Source: Oscillospiraceae bacterium
GTDB lineage: Bacteria; Bacillota; Clostridia; Oscillospirales; Oscillospiraceae
NCBI GenBank assembly: GCA_015068235.1
Contig: SVKY01000024.1
Span: forward strand, 1 to 33,960
DNA: 33,960 bases
Direction of reading: 5' to 3'
In this document: positions 7,269 through 16,052 of the stretch, in pieces
Layout: each line of letters starts with the position of its first letter
Position numbering within the stretch: position 1 is the first letter of the stretch
Notes under the pieces: model-generated
Databases searched by the model: none
The model's input: only the letters and a program-made list of their open reading frames with translations
What the model was told of the DNA's origin: nothing
Program-made: the position numbers and the translations under genes

Positions 7269-8582
7269 ATGTCTCTATATGAAAAAATCGTTGCAAGAGA
7301 AGAAAAATTAGCTTTGATCGGCTTGGGCTATGTTGGCATGCCGATTGCCGTAGCGTTTGCAAGAAAGGTCGATGTGATCGGATTTGATCTGAATCAAGCG
7401 AAGATTGAATTGTATCGCAGCGGTGTTGATCCGACAAATGAGGTCGGCAATGAGGCGATCAAGGCGTGTGCGGTGGATTTTACTGCTGACGAAAGCAGAT
7501 TAAAAGAGGCGAAATTTCTGATCGTTGCGGTGCCGACACCTGTCAACGACGATCATACGCCCGATCTGACCCCCGTGGAGAGTGCCAGTCGTATTGTCGG
7601 CAGAAATCTTCAGAAGGGAAGCATTGTTGTCTTTGAATCAACGGTGTATCCCGGTGTAACTGAGGATGTTTGCGTTCCTATCATGGAAAAGGAATCCGGC
7701 TTGAAGTGCGGAGTTGATTTCAAGGTTGGCTATTCTCCCGAACGAATCAATCCGGGCGATAAAATTCACCGTCTTGAAACCATTACCAAAATTGTTTCCG
7801 GTATGGATGAGGAGACACTCGATGAGGTTGCTAAGGTTTATGAGCTGGTCGTTGACGCCGGCGTGCACCGTGCACAATCGATCAAGGTTGCAGAGGCAGC
7901 TAAGGTTATCGAGAACAGCCAACGTGATATCAATATTGCGTTTATGAATGAGCTGTCTATCATTTTTAATAAGATGGGGATCGATACGAAGTCTGTTTTG
8001 GAGGCTGCCGGAACGAAGTGGAATTTCTTGAATTTCCAGCCCGGCTTGGTCGGCGGGCATTGCATCGGCGTAGACCCGTACTACCTGACCTATAAGGCGG
8101 AGCAGCTGGGCTATCATTCTCAGATCATTTTAGCCGGTCGTCGCATCAATGACGATATGGGAAAATACTGCGCAGAGAATTTGGTGAAGAAGCTGATTCA
8201 GGCTGACGTGCCTGTCAAGAATGCCCGTGTTGCAATTTTGGGCTTTACCTTTAAGGAGAATTGCCCTGATACGAGAAATACGAAGATCATTGATATTTAT
8301 AATGAGCTGAAGGAATACGGAATCACTGCCGTGATTGCTGATCCTGCTGCGGATGCCGATGAGGCAAAGCGCTTATACGGGATTGAATTTGTCCAAATGG
8401 ACGAGCTGAAATCGCTCGATGCAGTGATCCTTGCCGTTGCTCACGAGGAGTTTAAGTCATTGAGGCTTGAGACGATTGACACCCTCTATGCAGCCAATGC
8501 ACCTCGTGTGCTGTTGGATCTGAAGGGCTTGTTGGATCGTGCTACATTTGAAAAAGCCGGATACTATTATTGGAGACTGTAA
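7269..8582 (+). CDS. UDP-N-acetylhexosamine 6-dehydrogenase, WbpO/TviB type
   Basis: 437 residues; ATG 7269 sits eight bases after GGAGG. The N-terminal NAD domain has IGLGYVGMP (17-25), the substrate domain has VPTPV and FESTVYPG, and the active-site motif GGHCIGVDPYY carries Cys265. The family oxidises UDP-sugars twice at C6 to uronic acids. The VIENSQRDINIAFMNE stretch and GGHCIGVDPYYL resemble UDP-HexNAc dehydrogenases (WbpO, TviB, WbpA) rather than UDP-glucose dehydrogenases. With the WbpP/TviC-like epimerase at 12085 it probably makes UDP-GalNAcA, giving the polymer negative charge; UDP-GlcNAcA is the alternative. Confidence 0.9.
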   Translation: MSLYEKIVAREEKLALIGLGYVGMPIAVAFARKVDVIGFDLNQAKIELYRSGVDPTNEVGNEAIKACAVDFTADESRLKEAKFLIVAVPTPVNDDHTPDLTPVESASRIVGRNLQKGSIVVFESTVYPGVTEDVCVPIMEKESGLKCGVDFKVGYSPERINPGDKIHRLETITKIVSGMDEETLDEVAKVYELVVDAGVHRAQSIKVAEAAKVIENSQRDINIAFMNELSIIFNKMGIDTKSVLEAAGTKWNFLNFQPGLVGGHCIGVDPYYLTYKAEQLGYHSQIILAGRRINDDMGKYCAENLVKKLIQADVPVKNARVAILGFTFKENCPDTRNTKIIDIYNELKEYGITAVIADPAADADEAKRLYGIEFVQMDELKSLDAVILAVAHEEFKSLRLETIDTLYAANAPRVLLDLKGLLDRATFEKAGYYYWRL

Positions 8583-8632
8583 AACAGCCTCCATTTCGGC
8601 GTTTTTTGAAGATTGCTCAGGAGGGATATCTT

Positions 8633-9238
8633 ATGTATAAATTTTTTAAGCGAATGTTGGATATTTTGTTCTCAGGCGTAGTTCTTTTGATATGTTCTCC
8701 GATTATCCTGATCCTTGCAATTTTGGTAAAACTCACCTCTAAGGGACCGATCTTTTTCAAACAGGTAAGATTGGGAAAGGGCGGTAAGGAATTTACGATG
8801 CTGAAGTTCCGCTCTATGATCGTTGGCGCAGAGCAGAAGGGCAGTGGGGTCTATTCCGGCAAGAACGATCCCCGTGTGACGAAGGTCGGAAGGTTTTTGC
8901 GTGCATCGAGCTTAGACGAGCTTCCGCAGCTGATCAATATCTTCCTTGGACAGATGTCCTTCATCGGTCCGAGACCTCCGCTGACCTATCATCCGTGGAA
9001 GATCGAGGAATATACCGAGGAGCAGCTGCATATGTTCGATGTTCGCCCCGGTATTACCGGCTGGGCGCAGGTCAACGGCAGAAAGACCGTAGAATGGAAC
9101 AAGCGCATTGAGCTCAACGTGTGGTATACCCGAAATATGTCCTTCCGCTTGGATATGAAGATTCTGTTTATGACATTTTTCAAGGTCCTCAGAAATGAGG
9201 ATAATGTCAATGAGGAAGAGACGGTTCAAACCCGATGA
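8633..9238 (+). CDS. Initiating phosphoglycosyltransferase (PglC-like bacterial sugar transferase)
   Basis: 201 residues from ATG 8633, with AGGAGGG eight bases upstream. One re-entrant hydrophobic helix (residues 9-33, with SP at 22-23) is followed by QVRLGKGGKEFTMLKFRSM, the catalytic LDELPQL (Asp95-Glu96, matching the PglC Asp-Glu dyad), SFIGPRPP and RPGITGWAQVNGR. It is the short monotopic form without the N-terminal four-helix domain of WbaP. It transfers a sugar phosphate, probably from the dehydratase-derived UDP-sugar, to undecaprenyl phosphate and so starts the repeat unit. Confidence 0.93.
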   Translation: MYKFFKRMLDILFSGVVLLICSPIILILAILVKLTSKGPIFFKQVRLGKGGKEFTMLKFRSMIVGAEQKGSGVYSGKNDPRVTKVGRFLRASSLDELPQLINIFLGQMSFIGPRPPLTYHPWKIEEYTEEQLHMFDVRPGITGWAQVNGRKTVEWNKRIELNVWYTRNMSFRLDMKILFMTFFKVLRNEDNVNEEETVQTR

Positions 9239-9247
9239 GGTGCATTT

Positions 9248-10069
9248 ATGCTGAAATTAATGTACATAACAAACGATCCTGAAATTGCAAAGATTTCCGC
9301 AAATGCCGGCGTGGATCGCATTTTTGTGGATATGGAGGTCCTGGGCAAGGCAGAGCGCCAGGGACATTTGGACTCTGTCAAATCGCACCATGTACCGCAG
9401 GATATCCGAAAGATTCGTGATGCCATTGGAAACAAAGCACAGATTTTAGCTCGCATCAATCCGATGAATCCAAACACAAAAGACGAGGTTCAGGCTGCGA
9501 TCGATAACGGTGCCGATATTATCATGCTCCCGATGTGGAAAACTGCGAAAGAGGTTGAGGATTTTTGCCGTTTCGTGGACGCAAGAGCGATTACCATGCC
9601 GCTTTTGGAAACGAAGGAAGCAGATGCAGCGCTTTCTGAGGTGTTGTCGCTTCGTTGTGCGGATGAGATCTATATTGGTTTGAACGATTTGCATTTGAGC
9701 TATGGTCAGCGTTTTATGTTCGAGCTTTTAGCGGACGGAACGGTAGAACGTCTGAGCCGACAGCTTTGTGAGGCAAAGATGCCTTTTGGCTTTGGCGGTG
9801 TTGGGCGTCCCGGCGGCGGAATGCTGCCTGCGAACTATATTTTAGGTGAGCATTATCGTCTTGGTTCGCAGTGCGTGATCCTTTCCAGACAGTTCTGCAA
9901 TGCTGCCCTTGATCACGACACGGTGCGAACGACTTTAACTGACGGCATTTGCGAGGTCCGTACGAAAGAACGGGAGTTTGCCAACTGGGACAAAAATGAT
10001 TACCTTGAAAATCAAGAAAAAGTGAAGCAGTGCGTGCAACGCATTGTCGATGGAATGAAGCAGCAATGA
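9248..10069 (+). CDS. HpcH/HpaI-family aldolase (class II, pyruvate-type)
   Basis: 273 residues; ATG 9248 follows a GAGGTG. The TIM-barrel family signs are FVDMEV (26-31), ARINP with Arg69, PLLETKE with Glu121 and GLNDLHL with Asp147. Glu121 and Asp147 are 26 residues apart, the same spacing as the metal ligands of E. coli HpaI. Such enzymes reversibly join pyruvate or a related enol to an aldehyde. The gene is normally catabolic, so its place inside a glycan operon, overlapping by four bases the next dehydrogenase gene, is odd. I infer that it builds an acid for the polymer. Citrate-lyase-beta-like activity is a less likely alternative. Confidence 0.85.
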   Translation: MLKLMYITNDPEIAKISANAGVDRIFVDMEVLGKAERQGHLDSVKSHHVPQDIRKIRDAIGNKAQILARINPMNPNTKDEVQAAIDNGADIIMLPMWKTAKEVEDFCRFVDARAITMPLLETKEADAALSEVLSLRCADEIYIGLNDLHLSYGQRFMFELLADGTVERLSRQLCEAKMPFGFGGVGRPGGGMLPANYILGEHYRLGSQCVILSRQFCNAALDHDTVRTTLTDGICEVRTKEREFANWDKNDYLENQEKVKQCVQRIVDGMKQQ

Positions 10070-10977
10070 GAATTTTAGTGACCGGCAGTTTTCGAATTTC
10101 GCATGAACAGATTGACAAGCTTTCACAATTGGGGGCGCAGGTCACGTTCCATGCAGATGAGCGAGCTGCCGTTGAAAATCCTGAAAGCTATGAAGCAGTT
10201 GTGTGTAACGGCTTGTTTCTGTATCATAAAATTGAAGAATTTACAAATTTGAGATTCATTCAGCTTACAAGTGCCGGCTTTGATCGAGTGCCGATGGACT
10301 ATATTACAGCCCACGGAATTGAGATCGCCAATGCAAGAGGCGTTTACAGCTTGCCGATGGCAGAATATGCGCTATTTGGCGTATTGAATTTGCTGAAGCA
10401 AGGTCGCTTCTTTTATGAGAACCAAAAAGACCATTTGTGGGAAAAGCATCGCGGCTTGCAGGAGTTGTGCGGAAAAACGGTCTGCATCATTGGCTGCGGA
10501 AGTGTTGGAACCGAATGCGCAAAGCGATTTATGGCGTTTGGCTGTCATGTGATCGGCGTTGACCTTTATCCGAGAGATGATGCGAATTTTGAGCACATCG
10601 CTCCTTTAGAGCAACTCTTTTCTTGCTTACAAAAGTCGGATATTGTTGTTTTAACGCTTCCTCTGACCAAGGAAACGCACCATATTATGAACGCTCAAGC
10701 CTTTGAAAATATGCGCCGTGGTGCTATTTTGGTCAATATTGCGCGTGGTGCCGTCTTGGATACGTCTGCATTGATCGAAGCGCTACAGAATAAGCTCGGC
10801 GGTGCGGTGCTCGATGTGTTCGAAGAAGAACCGTTAAACGCTCAAAGCTCTCTTTGGGGTATGGAGAATGTTTTGATTACACCGCATAATTCTTTTGTCG
10901 GTGAGAACAACTCCGAACGCTTGTGGAATGTGATATTTCAATCTTTCCAAAAATTTTTAGGAGAGGATATAAGATGA
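10066..10977 (+). CDS. D-isomer-specific 2-hydroxyacid dehydrogenase
   Basis: 303 residues, starting inside the previous gene (ATGA overlap). It has the NAD motif IIGCGSVG (141-148), Asp166 after the second strand suggesting NAD preference, the substrate Arg227 in NIARGAV, the Glu cluster at 253-255 in DVFEEEPL, and His274 in ITPHNS. All catalytic positions of the family are present. It reduces 2-oxo acids to D-2-hydroxy acids. Coupling to the aldolase suggests it reduces the aldol product, giving for example a 2,4-dihydroxy acid. It also overlaps the following GT4 by four bases, so these three genes behave as a translationally coupled block. Confidence 0.88.
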   Translation: MRILVTGSFRISHEQIDKLSQLGAQVTFHADERAAVENPESYEAVVCNGLFLYHKIEEFTNLRFIQLTSAGFDRVPMDYITAHGIEIANARGVYSLPMAEYALFGVLNLLKQGRFFYENQKDHLWEKHRGLQELCGKTVCIIGCGSVGTECAKRFMAFGCHVIGVDLYPRDDANFEHIAPLEQLFSCLQKSDIVVLTLPLTKETHHIMNAQAFENMRRGAILVNIARGAVLDTSALIEALQNKLGGAVLDVFEEEPLNAQSSLWGMENVLITPHNSFVGENNSERLWNVIFQSFQKFLGEDIR

Positions 10978-12083
10978 AATTAATCCTGGTTTCTCCGAAA
11001 AATCGAACAGTTTATAATTTTAGAGGCGATTTGATCCGAAAACTGCAAGCTTCAGGCTTTGAGGTCGTTGTCACCGGTCCGAATCGTGATGATGTTCAAA
11101 AGGTGGAGGCACTCGGTGTTCGCTTCATTGAAGTGCCAATGGCAAAGAATGGCACGAATCCCTTTGCGGACCTCTCTTATAAAAACCGGCTGAAGAAAAT
11201 CTTTCGTGAGGAAAAGCCTGACATCGTTCTCGGTTATACGATCAAGCCTGTCATATATGGCACTTGGGCTGCGAAGTCTGCCGGGGTTAAGAACATCAAT
11301 GCGATGATCACGGGTGTAGGATATACTTTTTTAGCAAAAAGCAAAAAGGCAAAAATTTTGCGTTGGCTTGTGTTCAAGCTCTATAGGCATTCGCTCAAAA
11401 AAGCAACCCATGTGATCTATCAAAATAAAGACGATCTCGCGCTGTTTGTTAAGCATAAGCTTGTGAATGTAAAAAAATGTAGTATTGTTAACGGCTCCGG
11501 TGTGAATATTACGCATTTTACACCGCAACCACTGCCCGAAGGCGCACCGTGTTTCTTCATGCTTTCCAGGCTGTTAAAATCCAAGGGGGTTATGGAATAT
11601 CTCGAGGCAGCCAGGCTTACAAAGGAGAAGTATCCCGAAGCGACATTTACAATTTTGGGAAAATATGAAACTGCAATGCAGGATGCTGTTGCAAGAGATG
11701 TGGTGGAGAAGTACATCAATGACGGCATTGTGACCAAGTATGATGAAACGGATGATGTTCGTCCTTATTATGGCAAATGCAGCGTTTACGTTTTGCCATC
11801 TTATGGCGAGGGAACACCGAGAACTGTGTTAGAGGCGATGGCTTCGGCTCGTCCGATCATCACTTCCGATGCAAACGGCTGCCGAGAGACGGTCGTCGAT
11901 GGCGAAAACGGATTCTTGGTTCCGGTCAAGGATGCGAAATCACTCAAGGATAAAATGTGCTATTTCATTGAGCACCCTGAAAAAATTAAATCGATGGGCG
12001 CTGCATCCAGAGCAATCTGCGAGGAAAAATATGCAGTTGAAAAGGTCAATCATACCTTATTCGAAATAATGGAGATTCAATGA
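10974..12083 (+). CDS. Glycosyltransferase family 4
   Basis: 369 residues; the ATG overlaps the previous stop (ATGA) and has AGGAGAGG upstream. The N-terminal domain has FRGDLIRKL and the MITGVGYTF segment typical of CapM/PglA-like GT4 enzymes. The C-terminal GT-B domain has MLSRLLKSKG, and PSYGEGTPRTVLEAM, which is the donor-binding E-x7-E motif. It is a retaining enzyme acting on the cytoplasmic face, and by resemblance probably adds an N-acetylhexosamine or uronic acid as the second sugar. Confidence 0.9.
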   Translation: MKLILVSPKNRTVYNFRGDLIRKLQASGFEVVVTGPNRDDVQKVEALGVRFIEVPMAKNGTNPFADLSYKNRLKKIFREEKPDIVLGYTIKPVIYGTWAAKSAGVKNINAMITGVGYTFLAKSKKAKILRWLVFKLYRHSLKKATHVIYQNKDDLALFVKHKLVNVKKCSIVNGSGVNITHFTPQPLPEGAPCFFMLSRLLKSKGVMEYLEAARLTKEKYPEATFTILGKYETAMQDAVARDVVEKYINDGIVTKYDETDDVRPYYGKCSVYVLPSYGEGTPRTVLEAMASARPIITSDANGCRETVVDGENGFLVPVKDAKSLKDKMCYFIEHPEKIKSMGAASRAICEEKYAVEKVNHTLFEIMEIQ

Positions 12084-12084
12084 T

Positions 12085-13059
12085 ATGGGTTATGAAAACG
12101 TAAAATTTCAGGAAAATTCCCTGTTTTTAGTCACAGGTGGTGCCGGCTTTATTGGTTCGAATCTGTGTGAAGCTTTGCTCAAAATGGGCTACCGAGTCCG
12201 CTGTTTGGATGATTTGTCTACTGGCAAGCGTACAAATGTTGAGATGTTCTTGGATCATCCGAATTATACGTTTATCGAGGGCGATATTAAGGATCTCGAT
12301 ACTTGTATGAAGGCAACGCAGGGGGTTGACTATGTTTTGCATCAGGCTGCTTGGGGCAGCGTTCCTCGCAGCATTCAGATGCCGATGTTCTATGCGCAGA
12401 ATAATATTATGGGTACGATGAATATGCTCGAGGCTTGTATTAAAAACGGCGTGAAGCGTTTTGTCTACGCATCGTCAAGCTCTGTTTACGGCGATGAGCC
12501 TGTGCTTCCCAAGTGCGAGGGCAAAGAGGGGAATTTACTGTCTCCGTATGCTGTGAGTAAGCGTGTTAATGAAGAATGTGCCAAGCAGTACACAATGCAC
12601 TATGGTTTGGAAACTGTTGGACTTCGTTATTTTAATGTCTTTGGACGCAGACAGGATCCGGACGGCGCATATGCAGCTGTAATTCCGAAGTTCTTGAAGC
12701 AGCTTCTCAACGGCGAAGTTCCGACCATCAATGGCGATGGAAAGCAGAGTCGTGATTTTACCTATATTGAAAACGTCATTGAGGCGAACTTGAAGGCGTG
12801 TGCTGCACCAAAGGAAGCAGCCGGCAAGGCTTACAATATTGCCTATGGCGGAAGAGAGTATCTGATTGATATTTATTATGGCTTAACGAAAGCTCTGAAT
12901 ATCGACGTGGAGCCGAATTTTGGACCCGACCGACCTGGTGATATCAAGCATTCCAATGCCGATATCAGCCGAGCCCGAGAGTTCCTCGGCTACGATCCCG
13001 ACTGGAGCTTCGCCCGAGGCATCGAGGCTGCAATCACATGGTATAAGGAGAATTTGTAA
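12085..13059 (+). CDS. UDP-N-acetylhexosamine 4-epimerase, WbpP/TviC type
   Basis: 324 residues; ATG one base after the previous stop. It has VTGGAGFIG (16-24), ASSSSVYG and the catalytic Tyr155-x3-Lys159 in PYAVSK. The segment HQAAWGSVPRSI (86-97) closely resembles the HQAA-GSVPRS sequence that marks UDP-GlcNAc/GlcNAcA 4-epimerases such as WbpP and TviC rather than GalE. It would turn UDP-GlcNAc(A) into UDP-GalNAc(A). It is the natural partner of the dehydrogenase at 7269, as in the Vi antigen pair TviB/TviC. Confidence 0.9.
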   Translation: MGYENVKFQENSLFLVTGGAGFIGSNLCEALLKMGYRVRCLDDLSTGKRTNVEMFLDHPNYTFIEGDIKDLDTCMKATQGVDYVLHQAAWGSVPRSIQMPMFYAQNNIMGTMNMLEACIKNGVKRFVYASSSSVYGDEPVLPKCEGKEGNLLSPYAVSKRVNEECAKQYTMHYGLETVGLRYFNVFGRRQDPDGAYAAVIPKFLKQLLNGEVPTINGDGKQSRDFTYIENVIEANLKACAAPKEAAGKAYNIAYGGREYLIDIYYGLTKALNIDVEPNFGPDRPGDIKHSNADISRAREFLGYDPDWSFARGIEAAITWYKENL

Positions 13060-13062
13060 GCA

Positions 13063-13935
13063 ATGGACTACAAGAAAATTTTCAAGGATACAGAAAAGCG
13101 CTTGAAGCTGATTTATAAGCTATCCTTTTTGCCGGATAAGTTTTATTTGAAATTTGTCTTTCGAATTAAAACCGGAAGAAAGCTTAATTTGAAGAATCCG
13201 ACCGGCTTCAATGAAAAACAAAATTGGCTGAAACTCTACGATAAGCATCCTGAACACACGCCTTTAGTGGATAAGATCGCTGTCCGCGACCATATCACAA
13301 AGGAACTCGGCGAGGGCTATTTGTTCCCACTGCTTGGCTACTGGGAATCGTATGATGATATCGATTTTTCCAAGCTTCCTGATAAGTTTGTGCTTAAGTG
13401 CAATCATGACTCAGGCAGTGTCAAGGTGATTAAGGATAAGTCTAAGATCAATCACGCCGAAATGAGGGAATTTTTTCAAAACCATTTGCGTATGAATGCA
13501 TTTGCCTTTGGTCGTGAATTCCCGTATAAAGGTGTCAAGCCGTATATCATGTGCGAAAAGTATATGGAAACGAAGGACGATTCCGGTTTGATTGACTATA
13601 AGTTCTTCTGCTTTGATGGCGAGCCTAAGATCATGTTTGTGGCAACGGACCGGGCGGTGGACGTGAAATTCGATTTTTACGATATGGATTTCAATCATTT
13701 GGATATTTATAATATTCATCCAAATGCTGATCGCGAGATCCAAAAACCTGAAACTTTTGAGCAGATGAAGGATATCTGCAGAAAGCTTACAAAAGGCATG
13801 CGCTTTGTGAGGTTAGATCTTTACGAGGTTGACGGAAAGATTTATTTTGGTGAATACACGTTCTACCACGGAGGCGGATTCCACATTTTCTATCCGGAGG
13901 AGTGGGAGCAGCGCTTAGGCAGTTGGATAAAATAG
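13063..13935 (+). CDS. TupA-like ATP-grasp protein
   Basis: 290 residues; ATG 13063, with AAGGAG about 12 bases upstream. It has FNEKQNWLKLYD, LVDKIAVRDHI, KFVLKCNHDSGS as the nucleotide loop, and RFVRLDLYEV...GEYTFYHGGG at the C-terminus, where Asp252 and Glu264 would bind metal. This is the layout of ATPgrasp_TupA proteins, named for the teichuronopeptide locus, which are common in capsule clusters and are thought to link carboxylates to amines. If the polymer contains GalNAcA, an amide of the uronic acid is a reasonable product (inference). Confidence 0.83.
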   Translation: MDYKKIFKDTEKRLKLIYKLSFLPDKFYLKFVFRIKTGRKLNLKNPTGFNEKQNWLKLYDKHPEHTPLVDKIAVRDHITKELGEGYLFPLLGYWESYDDIDFSKLPDKFVLKCNHDSGSVKVIKDKSKINHAEMREFFQNHLRMNAFAFGREFPYKGVKPYIMCEKYMETKDDSGLIDYKFFCFDGEPKIMFVATDRAVDVKFDFYDMDFNHLDIYNIHPNADREIQKPETFEQMKDICRKLTKGMRFVRLDLYEVDGKIYFGEYTFYHGGGFHIFYPEEWEQRLGSWIK

Positions 13936-14028
13936 CTTGTTTGATTTCACTCAACGAATAAAGGAAAACAGAATAATTGATATTTTCGACGATCTTATTA
14001 TGTTCAAAATAAGGATGTTATATTTTTT

Positions 14029-14832
14029 ATGATGGAATTAATTAGCGTTATTATGGGCGTTTATAATTGTGAAGAGTATTTGGAAGCTGCGCTCAATTGT
14101 ATCCTCAAACAGACCTATACACATTGGGAAGTAATTATGTGTGATGACAGTTCTTCAGATAATACGGCGACTGTCGCACAGAAATTTGCAGAAAAATACC
14201 CAGAGAAGTTTCGATTACTTAAGAATGAGAAAAATATGGGTCTCAATTTCACGCTTAACAAATGTCTATCTGAGGCGAAGGGGACGTATATTGCAAGAAT
14301 GGATGGTGATGATCTCTGTGCAGATAATCGTTTTGAGAAGGAAATCAATATCTTGGAGAATCGAAAGGACATTGCAATCGTTGGTACAGATATGAATTTC
14401 TTTGATGAAAATGGGGTCTTCGGGAGAACAAACTGCATTAAAGAGCCAACAAATAAAACGTTCATAACACGAACGCCTTTTTGTCATGCAACGTGCATGG
14501 TAAGAAAAGAAGCTTATCTTGCTGTAGGCGGATATTCTGTTGATAAAAAACTTTTGCGTGTGGAGGATTATCACCTTTGGGGGAAAATGTATGCAAAAGG
14601 CTATAAAGGCGTTAATATCTTAGAGCCATTGTACATGATGCGTGATGACCGTAATGCACAGGCTCGACGGAAGTTCCGATACAGAGTGAACTCCGCTTAT
14701 GCGCAGTTGCTCGTAGCAAAAATGTTAAAGTTGCCACCGTATACAATTCTCTATGTAATTAAGGTATTGCTCAAAGGATTATTGCCAAATTTCCTTTATA
14801 AATATTTACATCGCAGAAAACTTAGTAGATAA
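14029..14832 (+). CDS. Glycosyltransferase family 2
   Basis: 267 residues; tandem ATG at 14029/14032 with only a weak, distant AAGGA, so the exact start is uncertain. It is GT-A: ISVIMGVYN at the N-terminus, CDDSSSDNT (38-46), metal-binding MDGDD (91-95) and RVEDYHLW with the likely catalytic base near 179-180. The protein is short for a GT2 with no C-terminal membrane helix. The codons are much more AT-rich than in the preceding genes, and a 93-base gap separates it from them, so it begins a compositionally distinct block. Confidence 0.88.
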   Translation: MMELISVIMGVYNCEEYLEAALNCILKQTYTHWEVIMCDDSSSDNTATVAQKFAEKYPEKFRLLKNEKNMGLNFTLNKCLSEAKGTYIARMDGDDLCADNRFEKEINILENRKDIAIVGTDMNFFDENGVFGRTNCIKEPTNKTFITRTPFCHATCMVRKEAYLAVGGYSVDKKLLRVEDYHLWGKMYAKGYKGVNILEPLYMMRDDRNAQARRKFRYRVNSAYAQLLVAKMLKLPPYTILYVIKVLLKGLLPNFLYKYLHRRKLSR

Positions 14833-14900
14833 TCCATATACTTAGCAAGTTATAGCTACTGTTATTAGTATTTGTAAATAATGATGATGGGAGACGTTAT

Positions 14901-16034
14901 ATGAAAAAATTCTATAATAGTTTTTTGCGTAGTTTATGCTATTTCCCCACAAAAATTGAATACTTAAAAACATTTTTTTCTGAATGGTATGCAATATTTC
15001 GAAAAAAAAACCTGTACAAAAATATTCAATGGACGAAGGATCAACAGAGAGAATTTGATGCTTTTTGGAAAAAAAATTACGGGAAAAAGATATCTAATAG
15101 ATGGCATAAACTCTATCAATCCATGAACGGTGTTCATCGGATAGACTATATTCCGGAAATTATCTATACTACCCGGATCGAACACAGCGCTAATGATTAT
15201 TTCTACGGAAAAGTTCTTTCTGACAAGGCTTTTTTAGGCGTGATGTTTGATAACAGGATTCCTAAGGTCCGAACACCAAAAACGTACATCTCTAACAGCT
15301 ATGGCGTTTTTTATGATTCGGAACGTAAAATAATTAGTGAATGTGAAGCCAAAGAGATGATTTGCAATATTGGTGAAGCTGTAGCGAAACCAACGATTGA
15401 CTCAAGTTCGGGTAAAAACATTAAAATATTAGACGTGCATAATGGAATCAATATTAAAGACGGTATGACTATTAGTGAAATATTTAATATATATGGTTCT
15501 AATTTCATTATACAAGAAAAAATTGAGCCACATTCTGAATTGAAGAAGATTTATCCAGAGGCAGTAAATACATTCCGTGTAACATCCTATATTCTAAATG
15601 CAAATGTTTATTTAGCACCTATTTCTCTGCGCATCGGTAGTGGCGGTAGCGTAGTTGATAATATACATTCCGGCGGTATGGGTGTAGCAGTTAACGAGGA
15701 TGGCACATTGCATGCTACAGCATATCTCTTAGGGAATGGGGACAAGAGTGATAAAGCAACAAGGCATCCGGATACCGGAATTGTTTTTCAAAATGTTAAA
15801 TTTAGTTTTATAGATAAGATAATTTTAGCGGCAAAGCATCTTCATGGAATCGTATCTAACACGGGTGTAATTTCTTGGGATTTTACTATTGATAAAAATG
15901 GCGATATTGTTATTATTGAAGTAAATTTGAAGGGACAAGGGATTTGGTTGCCTCAAATTATTTCCGGGGAGTCGTTATTTGGTGAGAACACCATTGAATA
16001 TCTAAGACAGATGAAGAAAAAAGTTGAGCGTTAA
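14901..16034 (+). CDS. Sugar-transfer-associated ATP-grasp protein (ATPgrasp_ST type)
   Basis: 377 residues; GGGAG lies eight bases before the ATG. The N-terminal 100 residues are basic and aromatic. The ATP-grasp core has VAKPTIDSSSGKNI, FIIQEKIEPHSEL, INTFRVTS-like and SLRIGSGGSVVDN segments, then GGMGVAVN. The metal triad is likely Asp327, Glu340 and Asn342 in the closing EVNLKGQGIWLPQ. These proteins recur next to glycosyltransferases and are proposed to ligate a carboxylic acid or amino acid to a sugar. It is very AT-rich and belongs to the same foreign-looking block as its neighbours. It is the second ATP-grasp enzyme in the operon. Confidence 0.83.
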   Translation: MKKFYNSFLRSLCYFPTKIEYLKTFFSEWYAIFRKKNLYKNIQWTKDQQREFDAFWKKNYGKKISNRWHKLYQSMNGVHRIDYIPEIIYTTRIEHSANDYFYGKVLSDKAFLGVMFDNRIPKVRTPKTYISNSYGVFYDSERKIISECEAKEMICNIGEAVAKPTIDSSSGKNIKILDVHNGINIKDGMTISEIFNIYGSNFIIQEKIEPHSELKKIYPEAVNTFRVTSYILNANVYLAPISLRIGSGGSVVDNIHSGGMGVAVNEDGTLHATAYLLGNGDKSDKATRHPDTGIVFQNVKFSFIDKIILAAKHLHGIVSNTGVISWDFTIDKNGDIVIIEVNLKGQGIWLPQIISGESLFGENTIEYLRQMKKKVER

Positions 16035-16052
16035 CGAAAAGGAGGCGGGCAG

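Noticed and set aside
14833-14900. Possible terminator or promoter in the AT-rich gap
   Set aside because: No stable stem with a T-run and no paired -35/-10 boxes that I could support.
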